A stretch of DNA of 15,193 bases from Candidatus Aminicenantota bacterium (GCA_030607635.1 JAUWJP010000014.1:1-15193), one strand, 5' to 3'; counted from the stretch's first letter, positions 1 to 7,420 are shown. Notes: a model not told the origin generated them from the sequence alone. Numbers and translations are program-made.

Positions 1-2
1 AG

Positions 3-377
3 CCTTTAAATCATTGGCTAAAAAATGAAACTTTATTGGAAGATTTAAAGAAAAGGGATTGGACTCTATTTTGGAGCTGGTTATTGACCGGGCTTGTGTC
101 CGGCTTCTTGTGGGAATTCTGGAATTTTTGGGCAGGATCTCACTGGGAATACTCCCTTCCCCATCTAAATTTTTGGAGGGTATTCCAGATGCCCGTTTTC
201 GGTTATACAGGCTTCCTTCCTTTTGCTCTTGAGGTTTTTGTCCTCTACCAGCTTCTTTTTGCTCTGTATAAGAAATTGCAAAGGAAGATTGTTCTCAAAA
301 GCATGATTATTATTCTTTTGCTTCTGTTTTACGCTGGCGTCTTTTATCTGATTGATACCTTTTCTCTTATTCGTTAA
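3..377 (+). CDS. C-terminal part of an unidentified multi-pass membrane protein (5' truncated)
   Basis: The reading frame is open from base 3 with no stop, so the gene begins before the window and the internal TTG at 36 is unlikely to be the true start. About 124 residues are visible, ending at a TAA at 375-377. They hold three hydrophobic stretches: one near the Trp/Phe-rich segment LFWSWLLTGLVSGFLWEFWN, one around GYTGFLPFALEVFVLYQLLF, and a last helix MIIILLLLFYAGVFYLIDTF. A short basic linker (KKLQRK) lies between the last two. The aromatic content and the FGYTGFLPFALE segment look like a conserved integral membrane family, but I do not recognise it and assign no function. It converges on the deacetylase gene. 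Confidence 0.7.
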   Translation, partial: PLNHWLKNETLLEDLKKRDWTLFWSWLLTGLVSGFLWEFWNFWAGSHWEYSLPHLNFWRVFQMPVFGYTGFLPFALEVFVLYQLLFALYKKLQRKIVLKSMIIILLLLFYAGVFYLIDTFSLIR

Positions 378-427
378 CTACAGGGGTTTGATTTGTCTGA
401 GGGCTTTATATTTCCACCCAAATCTTC

Positions 428-450
428 TTAACCTGATTTATCCAGGTTAA
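428..450 (+). terminator. Stem-loop between convergent genes, possible terminator
   Basis: A perfect 8-bp stem (TTAACCTG at 428-435, CAGGTTAA at 443-450) encloses a 7-base loop. It sits 50 bases after the partial membrane-protein gene and directly abuts the stop codon of the convergent deacetylase gene. The plus strand continues with TTATTTGGTT, a weak T-rich tail. The minus strand has no T run. It is a plausible but weak terminator for the plus-strand gene. Confidence 0.4.
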
Positions 451-1650
451 TTATTTGGTTAGCTGGGAGGCGAAGACGGGCTCGATATTATATTTCTCCA
501 CAAGATGGAAGTTTTCCCTTAGAGCTCTCAGAGTTCTTTCTGTTGGATGGCAGATGCCTACAGCTTTCCCTCTTCTCTGGGCCAAGCGGAAAAGCTCAAT
601 CATTTTCCCTTTTATATAGCCCTCATGATTTTCTCCATCAAGAAAAACGTGGCGATAGGCTGAAGGGATTCCCAATGATTGAGCTACATTATAAGCTTTA
701 GACCTGCCGGTAGTGCGACTATCAACAAAAAAAAGATTTCTTTTTTTTAAAGGTCCAAGAACAATAAACATAAGAGTCTCGTTGGCCGTTATTTTCGAGC
801 CCATGTGGTTGTTAACGCCTGTGACGTAAGGAATTTGATCGAGATTGGCCTCCACCGTTTTTAGGATTTCTTCTTTGCCCATTCGGGAGAGGATGATTCC
901 CTCAATGCGGTTTCCTCTCTGGCTGTTGATGGACTCAAGAGGAAGATGAAGCATAACTTCCAACTTGTTTTGGTGAGCAATTCGTGCTGTCTCTTTGGCT
1001 AAAGGGGTGTAGGGAAGAATAGAAATTGTTAAGGGTTTATTGAGCGAGCATATATCATTGATTGCTTTTAAACTGTAACCCATGTCGTCGACGATGATTG
1101 CCACTTTGTTCCTGGCCTTTCTTGGAGGAAGTTCTGCTTTTATTTTTTCTTTTTGGCTTGCGAAAAGAATACTCAGCCTTTGCTTTCTTTTCCCTTTGAC
1201 CTGCCATAGATAATAATTCTTTTCTGCGCCGAGTTGCTCTTCTTTTTCTTGGACAGAGGCACTGACTTTATTGAATTCTTTTTCAAGCAGAGATTCCAGC
1301 TCCTTGTATTTTTTTAAGGGGAGGTCAATCATAAGGTGGAGAACTCCCTTTTTATCCCTGTACTGTTGATTTGAATCATAGGGTATCTTAAGCAAGGTTA
1401 GGCTCTTAATGACAATCTGATCCAGAGCTTCTTGACCGGGCGGAGGCTCTTGACTAGGCGGAGCTTCTTGACTCAATAAAACTCCCTTTTTTTTAGCAAG
1501 AGAAGAAAACAGATAAGATTTTTCTCCACTTTTCCAGCCGATGTAGTCTAAACCGATTGCCGATAAAAGCACCATAAGAGAAAAGATAATAAAAGTGGAA
1601 GGAGGAATACGATTGGCCTTTTTTCTTTTCTTAGACCTTCTTTTTTGCAT
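451..1650 (-). CDS. Divergent polysaccharide deacetylase (YibQ-like)
   Basis: The 399-residue protein has a basic N-terminus (MQKRRSKKRKK) and one membrane anchor at about residues 18-38. A linker of roughly 140 residues with a Pro/Gln-rich repeat at 60-75 follows. The C-terminal domain (about 183-396) matches the divergent polysaccharide deacetylase family (Polysacc_deac_2, E. coli YibQ). Family motifs seen are AIIVDDMG (184-191), HLPLES (235-240), NNHMGS (280-285), FFVDSRTT (307-314) and GICHPT (365-370). These supply the Asp/His residues expected of a metal-binding NodB-like fold. It is anchored with its domain outside the cytoplasmic membrane. It is the third gene of the envelope operon, 22 bases after the S41 gene, echoing the envC-yibQ linkage of enterobacteria. 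No clear Shine-Dalgarno precedes the ATG. The family's substrate is not established; a glycan such as peptidoglycan is an inference from its neighbours. Confidence 0.9.
   Translation of the reverse strand: MQKRRSKKRKKANRIPPSTFIIFSLMVLLSAIGLDYIGWKSGEKSYLFSSLAKKKGVLLSQEAPPSQEPPPGQEALDQIVIKSLTLLKIPYDSNQQYRDKKGVLHLMIDLPLKKYKELESLLEKEFNKVSASVQEKEEQLGAEKNYYLWQVKGKRKQRLSILFASQKEKIKAELPPRKARNKVAIIVDDMGYSLKAINDICSLNKPLTISILPYTPLAKETARIAHQNKLEVMLHLPLESINSQRGNRIEGIILSRMGKEEILKTVEANLDQIPYVTGVNNHMGSKITANETLMFIVLGPLKKRNLFFVDSRTTGRSKAYNVAQSLGIPSAYRHVFLDGENHEGYIKGKMIELFRLAQRRGKAVGICHPTERTLRALRENFHLVEKYNIEPVFASQLTK
1425..1474 (-). repeat. 18-bp tandem repeat coding a Pro/Gln linker
   Basis: Units at 1425-1442, 1443-1460 and a partial unit at 1461-1474 are near-identical 18-mers. 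They encode the hexapeptide-like run SQEAPP, SQEPPP, GQEA in the linker of the deacetylase. The repeat is in frame, so a change in copy number would only lengthen or shorten the spacer between the membrane anchor and the catalytic domain. Confidence 0.85.
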
Positions 1651-1672
1651 TAATTACATTTTAGGCTGGAGA

Positions 1673-2797
1673 TTAAAGACTTTTTTTAAGATATGTGCTA
1701 AAGGTTTGGTCTTCCTCATTTATTTTTATATCAGGCTTAATTCCTTTTTCCCACAACTTTTCTTCTGACCTAAGGTGGAAGACTCCTGAGGTGAGCAGTA
1801 ATCCACTCCCGTCATCTAGAACAAAGAAATTTTGTTTGGCTACGAGACCTAAAGTTGGAAGCCCGATGATTTTGGCCCTTTTAAATTCTTTGAGAACTCC
1901 GGCTACAGCCTCTGCCGGTCCTATTGTTGCCTGATTGGTCCAGATAACCAAGGGAAGTTTTTCAAGTTCAGCATCCTCCGGACAGGAAAGAATCTCCTTG
2001 GTTCCTCCTTTTGTTTCAAAGTAACCTATATTCGGAGATTTTAAGAAGAGATTGATGAGTTTTCTGGATTCCTCAATATCCCCTTCGTGGCAATCCCGCA
2101 AATCCAAAATAAAAGTCCTTTTCTCTGGCATTAGCCTGGGGATGATTTCTTCTCTTATCTTCCTTACGCAGGGAGGATAAAGCTGATGGATCTTCAAAAT
2201 TCCGCTCGTGCCTTTTGCTTTGGCAAAGGAAAATGGATCTTCAAATAACAATGTTCTTTCAATATTCACTTCTTTTGATTCCTCTCTTTTGAATATCCTG
2301 AGCTTTATGGTTTTTTTATCTCTATCTTTAAGATAGAGATTTGCTTCGGTCATACTCATTGTGAGAGTCGAGCGTCCATCAATAGAACTGATAAAGTCGC
2401 CGATTTGGATTCCTTTTTTTTCAGCAGGGGAATTCTCACTAATTCCGATGACCTGAGGAAAAGAGCCGTATCTTTTATATAGGACAATTCCTATATCATT
2501 CAGGTTTGCCTCCTTGCTCTGGCTGTACCTGAGCATGCTCTCTTTGTCTAAGTAGCTGGAGAGAATGTCCAGGGAATCAACCATCCCTTTAAAGGCTCCT
2601 TTCATTGTTTTGGCTGGGTTAGCCTCTTCAATGTAATCGTTTTTGATCAATTGGATAACTTTTCCCAGTAGCTCAAAATCTTTGTCGGGAGAAAGCTTTA
2701 ATAAGAATCCTGGGAGAAAGTTTTTCTCTAACAAGAAGAAGAGAGAAATGAAAACAAGAACTGTCAAAAGGAGTATTTTTATTCTTTTTCTGGTCAT
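1673..2797 (-). CDS. S41-family (C-terminal processing protease-like) PDZ protein, predicted catalytically inactive
   Basis: The protein has 374 residues. An N-terminal membrane anchor lies at about 5-23, an S41 N-terminal helical region at 40-95, a PDZ domain near 100-172 (GISENSPAEKKGIQIGDFI), and an S41 core at 195-358 (ILDLRD 230-235, VIWTNQATIGPAEAVAG 284-300, GIKPDIKI 352-359). In E. coli Tsp the catalytic residues are S430, D441 and K455, within SASASEI...D...TFGKG. Aligning on the shared Glu and the RA..IG.PT.G block, the serine position is Gly293, the Asp position is Glu304 and the lysine position is Leu318. The protein is therefore probably a pseudoprotease. A lysine three residues later (Lys321) might be out of register. 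AGGA 5 bases before the ATG serves as RBS. It lies 34 bases after the envC-like gene and 22 before the deacetylase gene. CtpA-type proteins are often encoded beside EnvC, so a role in controlling peptidoglycan hydrolysis is likely but inferred. Confidence 0.85.
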   Translation of the reverse strand: MTRKRIKILLLTVLVFISLFFLLEKNFLPGFLLKLSPDKDFELLGKVIQLIKNDYIEEANPAKTMKGAFKGMVDSLDILSSYLDKESMLRYSQSKEANLNDIGIVLYKRYGSFPQVIGISENSPAEKKGIQIGDFISSIDGRSTLTMSMTEANLYLKDRDKKTIKLRIFKREESKEVNIERTLLFEDPFSFAKAKGTSGILKIHQLYPPCVRKIREEIIPRLMPEKRTFILDLRDCHEGDIEESRKLINLFLKSPNIGYFETKGGTKEILSCPEDAELEKLPLVIWTNQATIGPAEAVAGVLKEFKRAKIIGLPTLGLVAKQNFFVLDDGSGLLLTSGVFHLRSEEKLWEKGIKPDIKINEEDQTFSTYLKKSL

Positions 2798-2831
2798 TTT
2801 ATCCTGAAACGGGTTTTTGATTTTATCATCT

Positions 2832-4007
2832 TCATTTCAGCCATTGCAAGGGATTAAGGGGTTTTGTCTTGAATCGAATTTCAAAATAAACGGAGTCTCC
2901 TTCTAAAGAGCCGATATCGCCAACCAATGCGATTGGATGTTCAGCTTTAACCAAGTCGCCCTTTTTGACAAGGATATCTGAACAGTGACCATAGAGCGAA
3001 TAGTACGACATTCCGTGATCGACAATGATGAGGTTGCCGTATCCCTGGAAGTAGTCAGAGTAGACGACTTTGCCAGGATGGATAGCTCTGACAATCACAT
3101 AGTTTTTTCTGGGTGAAATTTCGATTCCGTTGTTCATGGTGGTCGTCTTAAATTGAGGATGTCTCTGGAGTCCAAATTCGGCAGTGACTTTTCCCTCGAT
3201 AGGCCAGGGAAGCTTCCCTTTTTTCTCATAAAGCGGAATTAAATTAATAGGGAAGGAAATTTCTTCTTTAAGTAATTTTTCTATCAAAATTAACAACTGC
3301 TGAGCTCTTACTTTTAACTCCTCTAAGGTCTGAAGATGCAGCTTTTTGTTTTTCTTTATTTCAGTTATAAGAGCTCTGTTCTTTCTTTCTTGAGCTTGTA
3401 GTTCTTTCCTTTTTTTCTCGGCATTCTTGATTAAGCGCGAGGCCTCCTTTTTTTTCGTTTGAAGCTCCTTTTCGGCTGTCTCCAGTTGATCCAAGTTTTC
3501 CATATAATTCGAGATTATTTTTCCCTGGTACTGAGCCAAGATAGTTAAATTCTTATTCTCAGAAATAAGAGTGCCTACATTTTCTGCCTGAAGCATGAAT
3601 TGGAGAAAGTTGAATTTTCCGAATTTATAGGTGGTGATGAGTATTTTCTCGATAGATTGCTTTTCCTCGTCCAGCTTTGCTTCCAGCTCGGGGATGCTTT
3701 TGTTTAGTGAGGAAAGCTCACGATTTGATTTTTTTAATTGGATAGCATAAAGGGAGATTTCTTTTTTGATCAATCCCTTATTAAATCCAATCCTTTCCAG
3801 CCGGGACAGAGTGGTTGATTCCTTTTTTTCCCCTTCTTCTATTTTCAATCTTAACCGCTCTATCTGTTGGGAAATTTTCGCCAAGCGCTCTTGGAATTCG
3901 GAAACATCCTGCTGGCCATAGGCATCCAAAGAGATAATAATCATCAGGATGATTGAGATACCCATAAAGCGATAAGATTTCTCGAGCGTTTTCTTGTGTA
4001 ACTTCAT
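2832..4007 (-). CDS. envC: EnvC-like murein hydrolase activator (coiled coil plus degenerate LytM/M23 domain)
   Basis: The 391-residue exported protein has a signal sequence at about 1-31 (hydrophobic GISIILMIIISLDAYG). Two long charged coiled-coil segments follow, at about 35-125 and 165-250, with a short hydrophobic interruption (FNFLQFMLQ). The C-terminal M23/LytM domain spans about 265-390 (GYGNLIIVDHG 322-332, YSLYGH 336-341, LNPLQWLK at the end). Active LytM enzymes bind zinc through HxxxD and HxH. Here these read N292...E296 and S372-V-Y374, and only the YGH histidine remains. This matches EnvC and NlpD, which activate amidases instead of cutting peptidoglycan. The protein is periplasmic and expected to act in daughter-cell separation, probably through an FtsEX-type complex not encoded here. 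It is the first gene of the envelope operon. Its ATG has no Shine-Dalgarno and lies 7 bases after a predicted -10. Confidence 0.9.
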   Translation of the reverse strand: MKLHKKTLEKSYRFMGISIILMIIISLDAYGQQDVSEFQERLAKISQQIERLRLKIEEGEKKESTTLSRLERIGFNKGLIKKEISLYAIQLKKSNRELSSLNKSIPELEAKLDEEKQSIEKILITTYKFGKFNFLQFMLQAENVGTLISENKNLTILAQYQGKIISNYMENLDQLETAEKELQTKKKEASRLIKNAEKKRKELQAQERKNRALITEIKKNKKLHLQTLEELKVRAQQLLILIEKLLKEEISFPINLIPLYEKKGKLPWPIEGKVTAEFGLQRHPQFKTTTMNNGIEISPRKNYVIVRAIHPGKVVYSDYFQGYGNLIIVDHGMSYYSLYGHCSDILVKKGDLVKAEHPIALVGDIGSLEGDSVYFEIRFKTKPLNPLQWLK

Positions 4008-4014
4008 TTTTTAA

Positions 4015-4043
4015 ATAATACTCTCTACAATTCCGATAATCAA
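4015..4043 (-). promoter_or_regulatory. Predicted sigma70-type promoter of the envelope operon
   Basis: On the minus strand TTGATT (4043-4038) and TATTAT (4020-4015) are separated by exactly 17 bases. The -10 ends 7 bases before the envC ATG, so the expected transcription start falls on or beside the initiating A and the mRNA would be leaderless. AT-rich sequence produces such pairs by chance, so this is moderate evidence only. Confidence 0.45.
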
Positions 4044-4072
4044 ATATAAATCCTATCCGGCTGCATCCTTAT

Positions 4073-4087
4073 CTTTTGTTACAAAAG
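4073..4087. promoter_or_regulatory. Perfect inverted repeat, candidate operator upstream of envC
   Basis: CTTTTGT and ACAAAAG flank a single central T. The site is 30 bases upstream of the predicted envC -35 and 53 bases after the end of the convergently placed symporter operon's last gene, so it could be an operator or a weak stem-loop at the end of that operon. It has no T tract on either strand. Confidence 0.3.
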
Positions 4088-4139
4088 TTTTCAGTATAGA
4101 GGCTCCCGTGGTCTTTTAAAAGATGAAGCATTCAGGAAT

Positions 4140-5873
4140 TTAAATCTCTCGCTTCTTTTCATAAAAATACTTGGTTGTCACTTTTCCAACCAATCCGGCT
4201 AAAAGAAGAAGAGACAACAAGTTAGGGAAAGCCATGAAAGCATTGGCTACATCTCCTACGTACCAGACTATGTAGCGGTGAGGACCCTGGATGATAGAGC
4301 CGATGAAAAGCAGGATGATGAAAGCCAGCCTGAAAGGATAGATTACTCTGACGCCAAATATGTATTCCAGGCATTTTTCTCCATAATAGCACCATCCGAG
4401 AAGTGTTGAATAGCCAAAAAGAAAAGAACATAAAGCAATGATGTATCCTCCATAAGGAATGACAGAGCCAAAGGCATCTGCAGTTAGGGCCGTAGATGTT
4501 AGAGCTCTTGGATCGCCGTAGGCAGCGGTTTTGAGGTAGCTTCCGGTGATGACAATAGCCAGAGTGGTCAGCGTATTGACGACCATGGTATCAATAAAAG
4601 TCCCGGTCATGGCGATGAGCCCGTTTCGAGAGGGATCTTTGGATTTTGAGGCAGACTGGGCAATGCCCGCCGATCCCAACCCAGACTCGTTGGAAAGCAG
4701 CCCTCTCCTGATGCCTTGGCTAATAACCAGCTTGATAGTTACTCCTACCATACCTCCTCCGATAGCTTTTACAGAAAAGGCAGATGTAAAGATTGTAGTG
4801 AGAGCTGCTGGCAGGTTAGTGATATTGGCCAGAATGACAACGATGGCTCCTCCGAAATAAAGAATAATCATGGTCGGAACCAGTCGCTCGGATACCCTTC
4901 CGATTCTCTTAATGCCGCCCAGAATAACCGCTCCCACAATGCCTGTGATAATCAGTCCGCTTATCCAGAAAGGAATTTGGAATTCTCTGTTAAAGACCAA
5001 GGCCATGGAATTGGATTGCATCATGTTCCCTGTGCCCAAGAGGCAGGCTACGGCACCACAGACAGCAAAAAGCATGCCCATGAATTTGGCTAGCTGCTCG
5101 TTTTTAATGCCATTACGGGCATAGTACATAGGCCCACCGGACATTTCTCCCCGCACATTTTTAATCCTGAATCTGACCCCTAAAAATCCTTCAGCATACT
5201 TTGTTGCCATGCCAAAGAAGCCGGCTATCCACATCCAAACAGGAGCTCCTGGTCCACCGACAGCGATGGCCGTAGCCACCCCGGCGATATTGCCATTGCC
5301 AACAGTGGCAGCCAGGGCAGTCATCAAAGCTGCATAAGGAGAGATGTCTCCTTCTTCTTTTTCTGACTTATCCTTTCCTAGGGCTCCTCGTAGTACCATC
5401 TTCAGGGAAAGGATTAGCCTTCTAACCTGGATGAGGCGGGTGAGAAAAGTCAGCAGGATTCCTGTCCCTAAAAGAAGGGCGATCATCCAGTAACCCCACA
5501 TGAAATCGCTTGCCTTCGTGATGAAAATGAGTGTTTTGTCTAAAAGAGACAGGGAAATAGTGAAGTTAAGTTCCAGTGTTTCGGTTTTATCTTTTATCTC
5601 TATCTCTTCTTCGAAGGGAGTCAATTCATAAAGATCCATTTTGATGATGTATTTTCCTGGCTTGAGATCGCTGTATATAAAATTTCCCTCAAGATCAAGA
5701 GCTGTCTCGGAAAAATATTCCTCTTCCAGGGGTTTGAGAAGAACAATCCCTTCAGTGTACGGTTTTCCTTTAGGAGAAAGGATAACCTTGCCCTTGATAT
5801 CGGCCGCCTTTAGGGTTGAAAGACTCATCAGACACAGAAAAAAGAATATGATGGCTAAAGTTTTTTTCTTCAT
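4140..5873 (-). CDS. Sodium:alanine/glycine symporter (AGCS family) with N-terminal exported beta-sandwich domain
   Basis: The protein has 577 residues. Residues 1-24 form a signal peptide (MKKKTLAIIFFFLCLMSLSTLKA). Residues 25-108 look like a carboxypeptidase-regulatory-like beta-sandwich, with alternating strands and GNFIYSDLKPGKYIIKMDL at 63-81. The AGCS transporter core starts with a membrane helix near 124-145. AGCS signatures include TVGNGNIAGVATAI (190-203), FFGMATKYAEGFLGVRFR (219-236), SGGPMYY (245-251), GNMMQSNSMA (282-291), NESGLGSAGIA and GTFIDTMVVNTLTTLAI. The family imports small neutral amino acids (alanine, glycine) with Na+ across the cytoplasmic membrane. The fused outer domain is not part of the ordinary family and accounts for the extra length. 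The gene follows the NSS symporter gene with 9 intervening bases and has an AAGGAAA-type ribosome binding site overlapping that gene's stop, so the two are surely co-transcribed. The exact substrate cannot be read from the sequence. Confidence 0.9.
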   Translation of the reverse strand: MKKKTLAIIFFFLCLMSLSTLKAADIKGKVILSPKGKPYTEGIVLLKPLEEEYFSETALDLEGNFIYSDLKPGKYIIKMDLYELTPFEEEIEIKDKTETLELNFTISLSLLDKTLIFITKASDFMWGYWMIALLLGTGILLTFLTRLIQVRRLILSLKMVLRGALGKDKSEKEEGDISPYAALMTALAATVGNGNIAGVATAIAVGGPGAPVWMWIAGFFGMATKYAEGFLGVRFRIKNVRGEMSGGPMYYARNGIKNEQLAKFMGMLFAVCGAVACLLGTGNMMQSNSMALVFNREFQIPFWISGLIITGIVGAVILGGIKRIGRVSERLVPTMIILYFGGAIVVILANITNLPAALTTIFTSAFSVKAIGGGMVGVTIKLVISQGIRRGLLSNESGLGSAGIAQSASKSKDPSRNGLIAMTGTFIDTMVVNTLTTLAIVITGSYLKTAAYGDPRALTSTALTADAFGSVIPYGGYIIALCSFLFGYSTLLGWCYYGEKCLEYIFGVRVIYPFRLAFIILLFIGSIIQGPHRYIVWYVGDVANAFMAFPNLLSLLLLAGLVGKVTTKYFYEKKREI

Positions 5874-5882
5874 TGAGTTTCC

Positions 5883-7244
5883 TTATCCAGAAACAAGTTT
5901 CTTTATAAAAATAAGAATAAAAATTATAGCTAGAGGAGAGAGAAACTTAAGAGAAAAAACCCAGAGAGGTTTTATCTTGAATTTATGATTTCCAGAAAAA
6001 ATTTCTTTGATCGCGTTTTTAACACCCCAGACATAACCAACGAACACGCATATCAACAGGGCGCCAACAGCTAAGGAGATATTGCCGAAGATAAAATCAA
6101 ACTTGCCAAAGAAATCTATCCTGGTGAAAATTTTCATTCCTCCAAAGGAGAGAGCAGCAGGGACTCCTATGACAAAGGAGAGAAATCCTACTATCAGAGC
6201 TGCTTTTTTTCTCGACCATTCCCGCTCATCAACTAGATAAGCCACCGGAACTTCAAGGAGAGATATGGTCGAAGTTAAAGCAGCCCCGCATAAAAGTGAG
6301 AAAAAGAGAAGAGCAAAGATGTAACCGCCCGGTATTTGGGAAAAGATTATAGGGAAGATCTTGAAAACAAGGCCAAAACCTCCAACATCGCCAGGCTGGC
6401 CTGAGAAAGCAAGGGTGGGAAAGATGATAAGCCCTGCCAGAAGGGCGATAAGAGTATCCGAGAAGGTGACCCATCCTGCCGAAGAGACAAGGTTATCGGA
6501 TTTAGAGATATAGCTGCCGTAAGTGATCATTGTTCCCATACCCAGGCTTAAAGAAAAGAAAGCTTGACCCAAAGCAAATAGAATGACTGTGCCGCTGAGC
6601 TTGGAGAAGTCTGGTTTGAGATAATAGGCTATACCTGTGGAGGCGCCAGGAAGGGTTAAAGCCCTCACAGCAAGAAAAATTATAAGTAGAAAAAGGATGG
6701 GCATCAGAACCTTAGTCCATCTTTCTATTCCTTTTTTAACCCCTTTCGAGACTATGTAAGTAGTCATTCCGATAAACAGGAAAAGTAAAAAGATAACTTG
6801 AAGAGGATTAGAGGTGAATTCTGTGTATATTTTTTCAGTTAATTGACTTGTCACTTCTCCACTGAAAGCCCCTGTTGCAGTCTTGACAATGTAGCCTATT
6901 GTCCATCCTGCTACGACAGAATAATAAGAGAGAATACAAACACCTGTTATTACCCCCAGGTAGCCGATAAATTTCCAGGGTGAGCGCGGTTTTATGTGTC
7001 CGATGGCTCCGACAGGATTTTTTTGAGTGTGGCGGCCGATGGTCAATTCTGCCAGCATCACAGTGAACCCGATTAAAGCAACAGCCAGGATATAGACCAG
7101 GACAAAAACTGCTCCTCCGTTCTGACTTACCATCGTCGGGAATCGCCAGATGTTACCCAAACCTATAGCTGAACCTGTCGCTGCGAGAATGAAAGCGGTT
7201 TTGGATCCCCATGCTCCTCTCTTGATCGTTTCCTGGCCGTCCAT
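5883..7244 (-). CDS. Neurotransmitter:sodium symporter (NSS/SNF family) transporter
   Basis: The 453-residue polytopic protein has about 12 predicted helices, within the usual size range of bacterial NSS proteins. TM1 carries the family signature GSAIGLGNIWRFP (24-36), whose unwound region holds Na+ and substrate in LeuT. NGGAVFVLVY and LAELTIGRH follow, and TM6 shows AFFSLSLGMGTMITYGSY. These proteins take up amino acids such as leucine, tyrosine or tryptophan with Na+; the substrate here is unknown. GAGGAG about 7 bases before the ATG is a good RBS. It is the first gene of a two-gene sodium symporter operon, with the AGCS gene 9 bases downstream. It diverges from fprA across 176 bases. A weak minus-strand promoter (TTTACA at 7324-7319, 17-base spacer, TAAAAG at 7301-7296) may drive it. 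Two Na+ symporters together suggest a peptide- or amino-acid-using cell with a sodium gradient (inference). Confidence 0.92.
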   Translation of the reverse strand: MDGQETIKRGAWGSKTAFILAATGSAIGLGNIWRFPTMVSQNGGAVFVLVYILAVALIGFTVMLAELTIGRHTQKNPVGAIGHIKPRSPWKFIGYLGVITGVCILSYYSVVAGWTIGYIVKTATGAFSGEVTSQLTEKIYTEFTSNPLQVIFLLFLFIGMTTYIVSKGVKKGIERWTKVLMPILFLLIIFLAVRALTLPGASTGIAYYLKPDFSKLSGTVILFALGQAFFSLSLGMGTMITYGSYISKSDNLVSSAGWVTFSDTLIALLAGLIIFPTLAFSGQPGDVGGFGLVFKIFPIIFSQIPGGYIFALLFFSLLCGAALTSTISLLEVPVAYLVDEREWSRKKAALIVGFLSFVIGVPAALSFGGMKIFTRIDFFGKFDFIFGNISLAVGALLICVFVGYVWGVKNAIKEIFSGNHKFKIKPLWVFSLKFLSPLAIIFILIFIKKLVSG

Positions 7245-7335
7245 TTCAGTCTCCTCTATGAAGACAAAGAAAAGAAATATTAATTTTTCCCGTATCTTTT
7301 ACCATAATCAGTGGATATTGTAAAAGAAATTATGT

Positions 7336-7348
7336 GGGGAACGTCCCC
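7336..7348. promoter_or_regulatory. GC-rich inverted repeat in the NSS/fprA divergent region
   Basis: GGGGA and TCCCC flank ACG in otherwise AT-rich sequence, with partly symmetrical AT flanks (AATTAT on the left, AATAAATT on the right). It lies 12 bases upstream of the predicted fprA -35 and 12 bases upstream of the weak NSS -35, so it could be an operator shared by both. Alternatively it is a REP-like palindrome. Function is not known. Confidence 0.4.
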
Positions 7349-7359
7349 CAAATAAATTA

Positions 7360-7388
7360 TTGCCTATTTAATCCTCTCTCGTTAAAAT
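7360..7388 (+). promoter_or_regulatory. Predicted sigma70-type promoter of fprA
   Basis: TTGCCT (7360-7365) and TAAAAT (7383-7388) are separated by 17 bases. The expected start would be near 7395, leaving a short leader of about 25 bases that contains the strong AAAGGAGGT ribosome binding site at 7405-7413, 7 bases before the ATG. Confidence 0.5.
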
Positions 7389-7420
7389 TATAAGCAATCT
7401 GGAGAAAGGAGGTAGGTTAA

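Noticed and set aside
2903..3094. 63-codon minus-strand open frame inside the envC-like gene
   Set aside because: It is an out-of-frame overlap within the LytM domain coding region, with no start signal or recognisable product.
4112..4123. Palindrome TCTTTTAAAAGA after the AGCS gene
   Set aside because: It has no loop and no following T run, so it cannot act as a hairpin terminator; AT-rich palindromes of this size are common.
4546..5124. Several overlapping plus-strand open frames (84-125 codons) opposite the AGCS gene
   Set aside because: They lie antisense to a clearly conserved transporter, have low-complexity translations with no motif and no ribosome binding site; they are shadows of its codon use.
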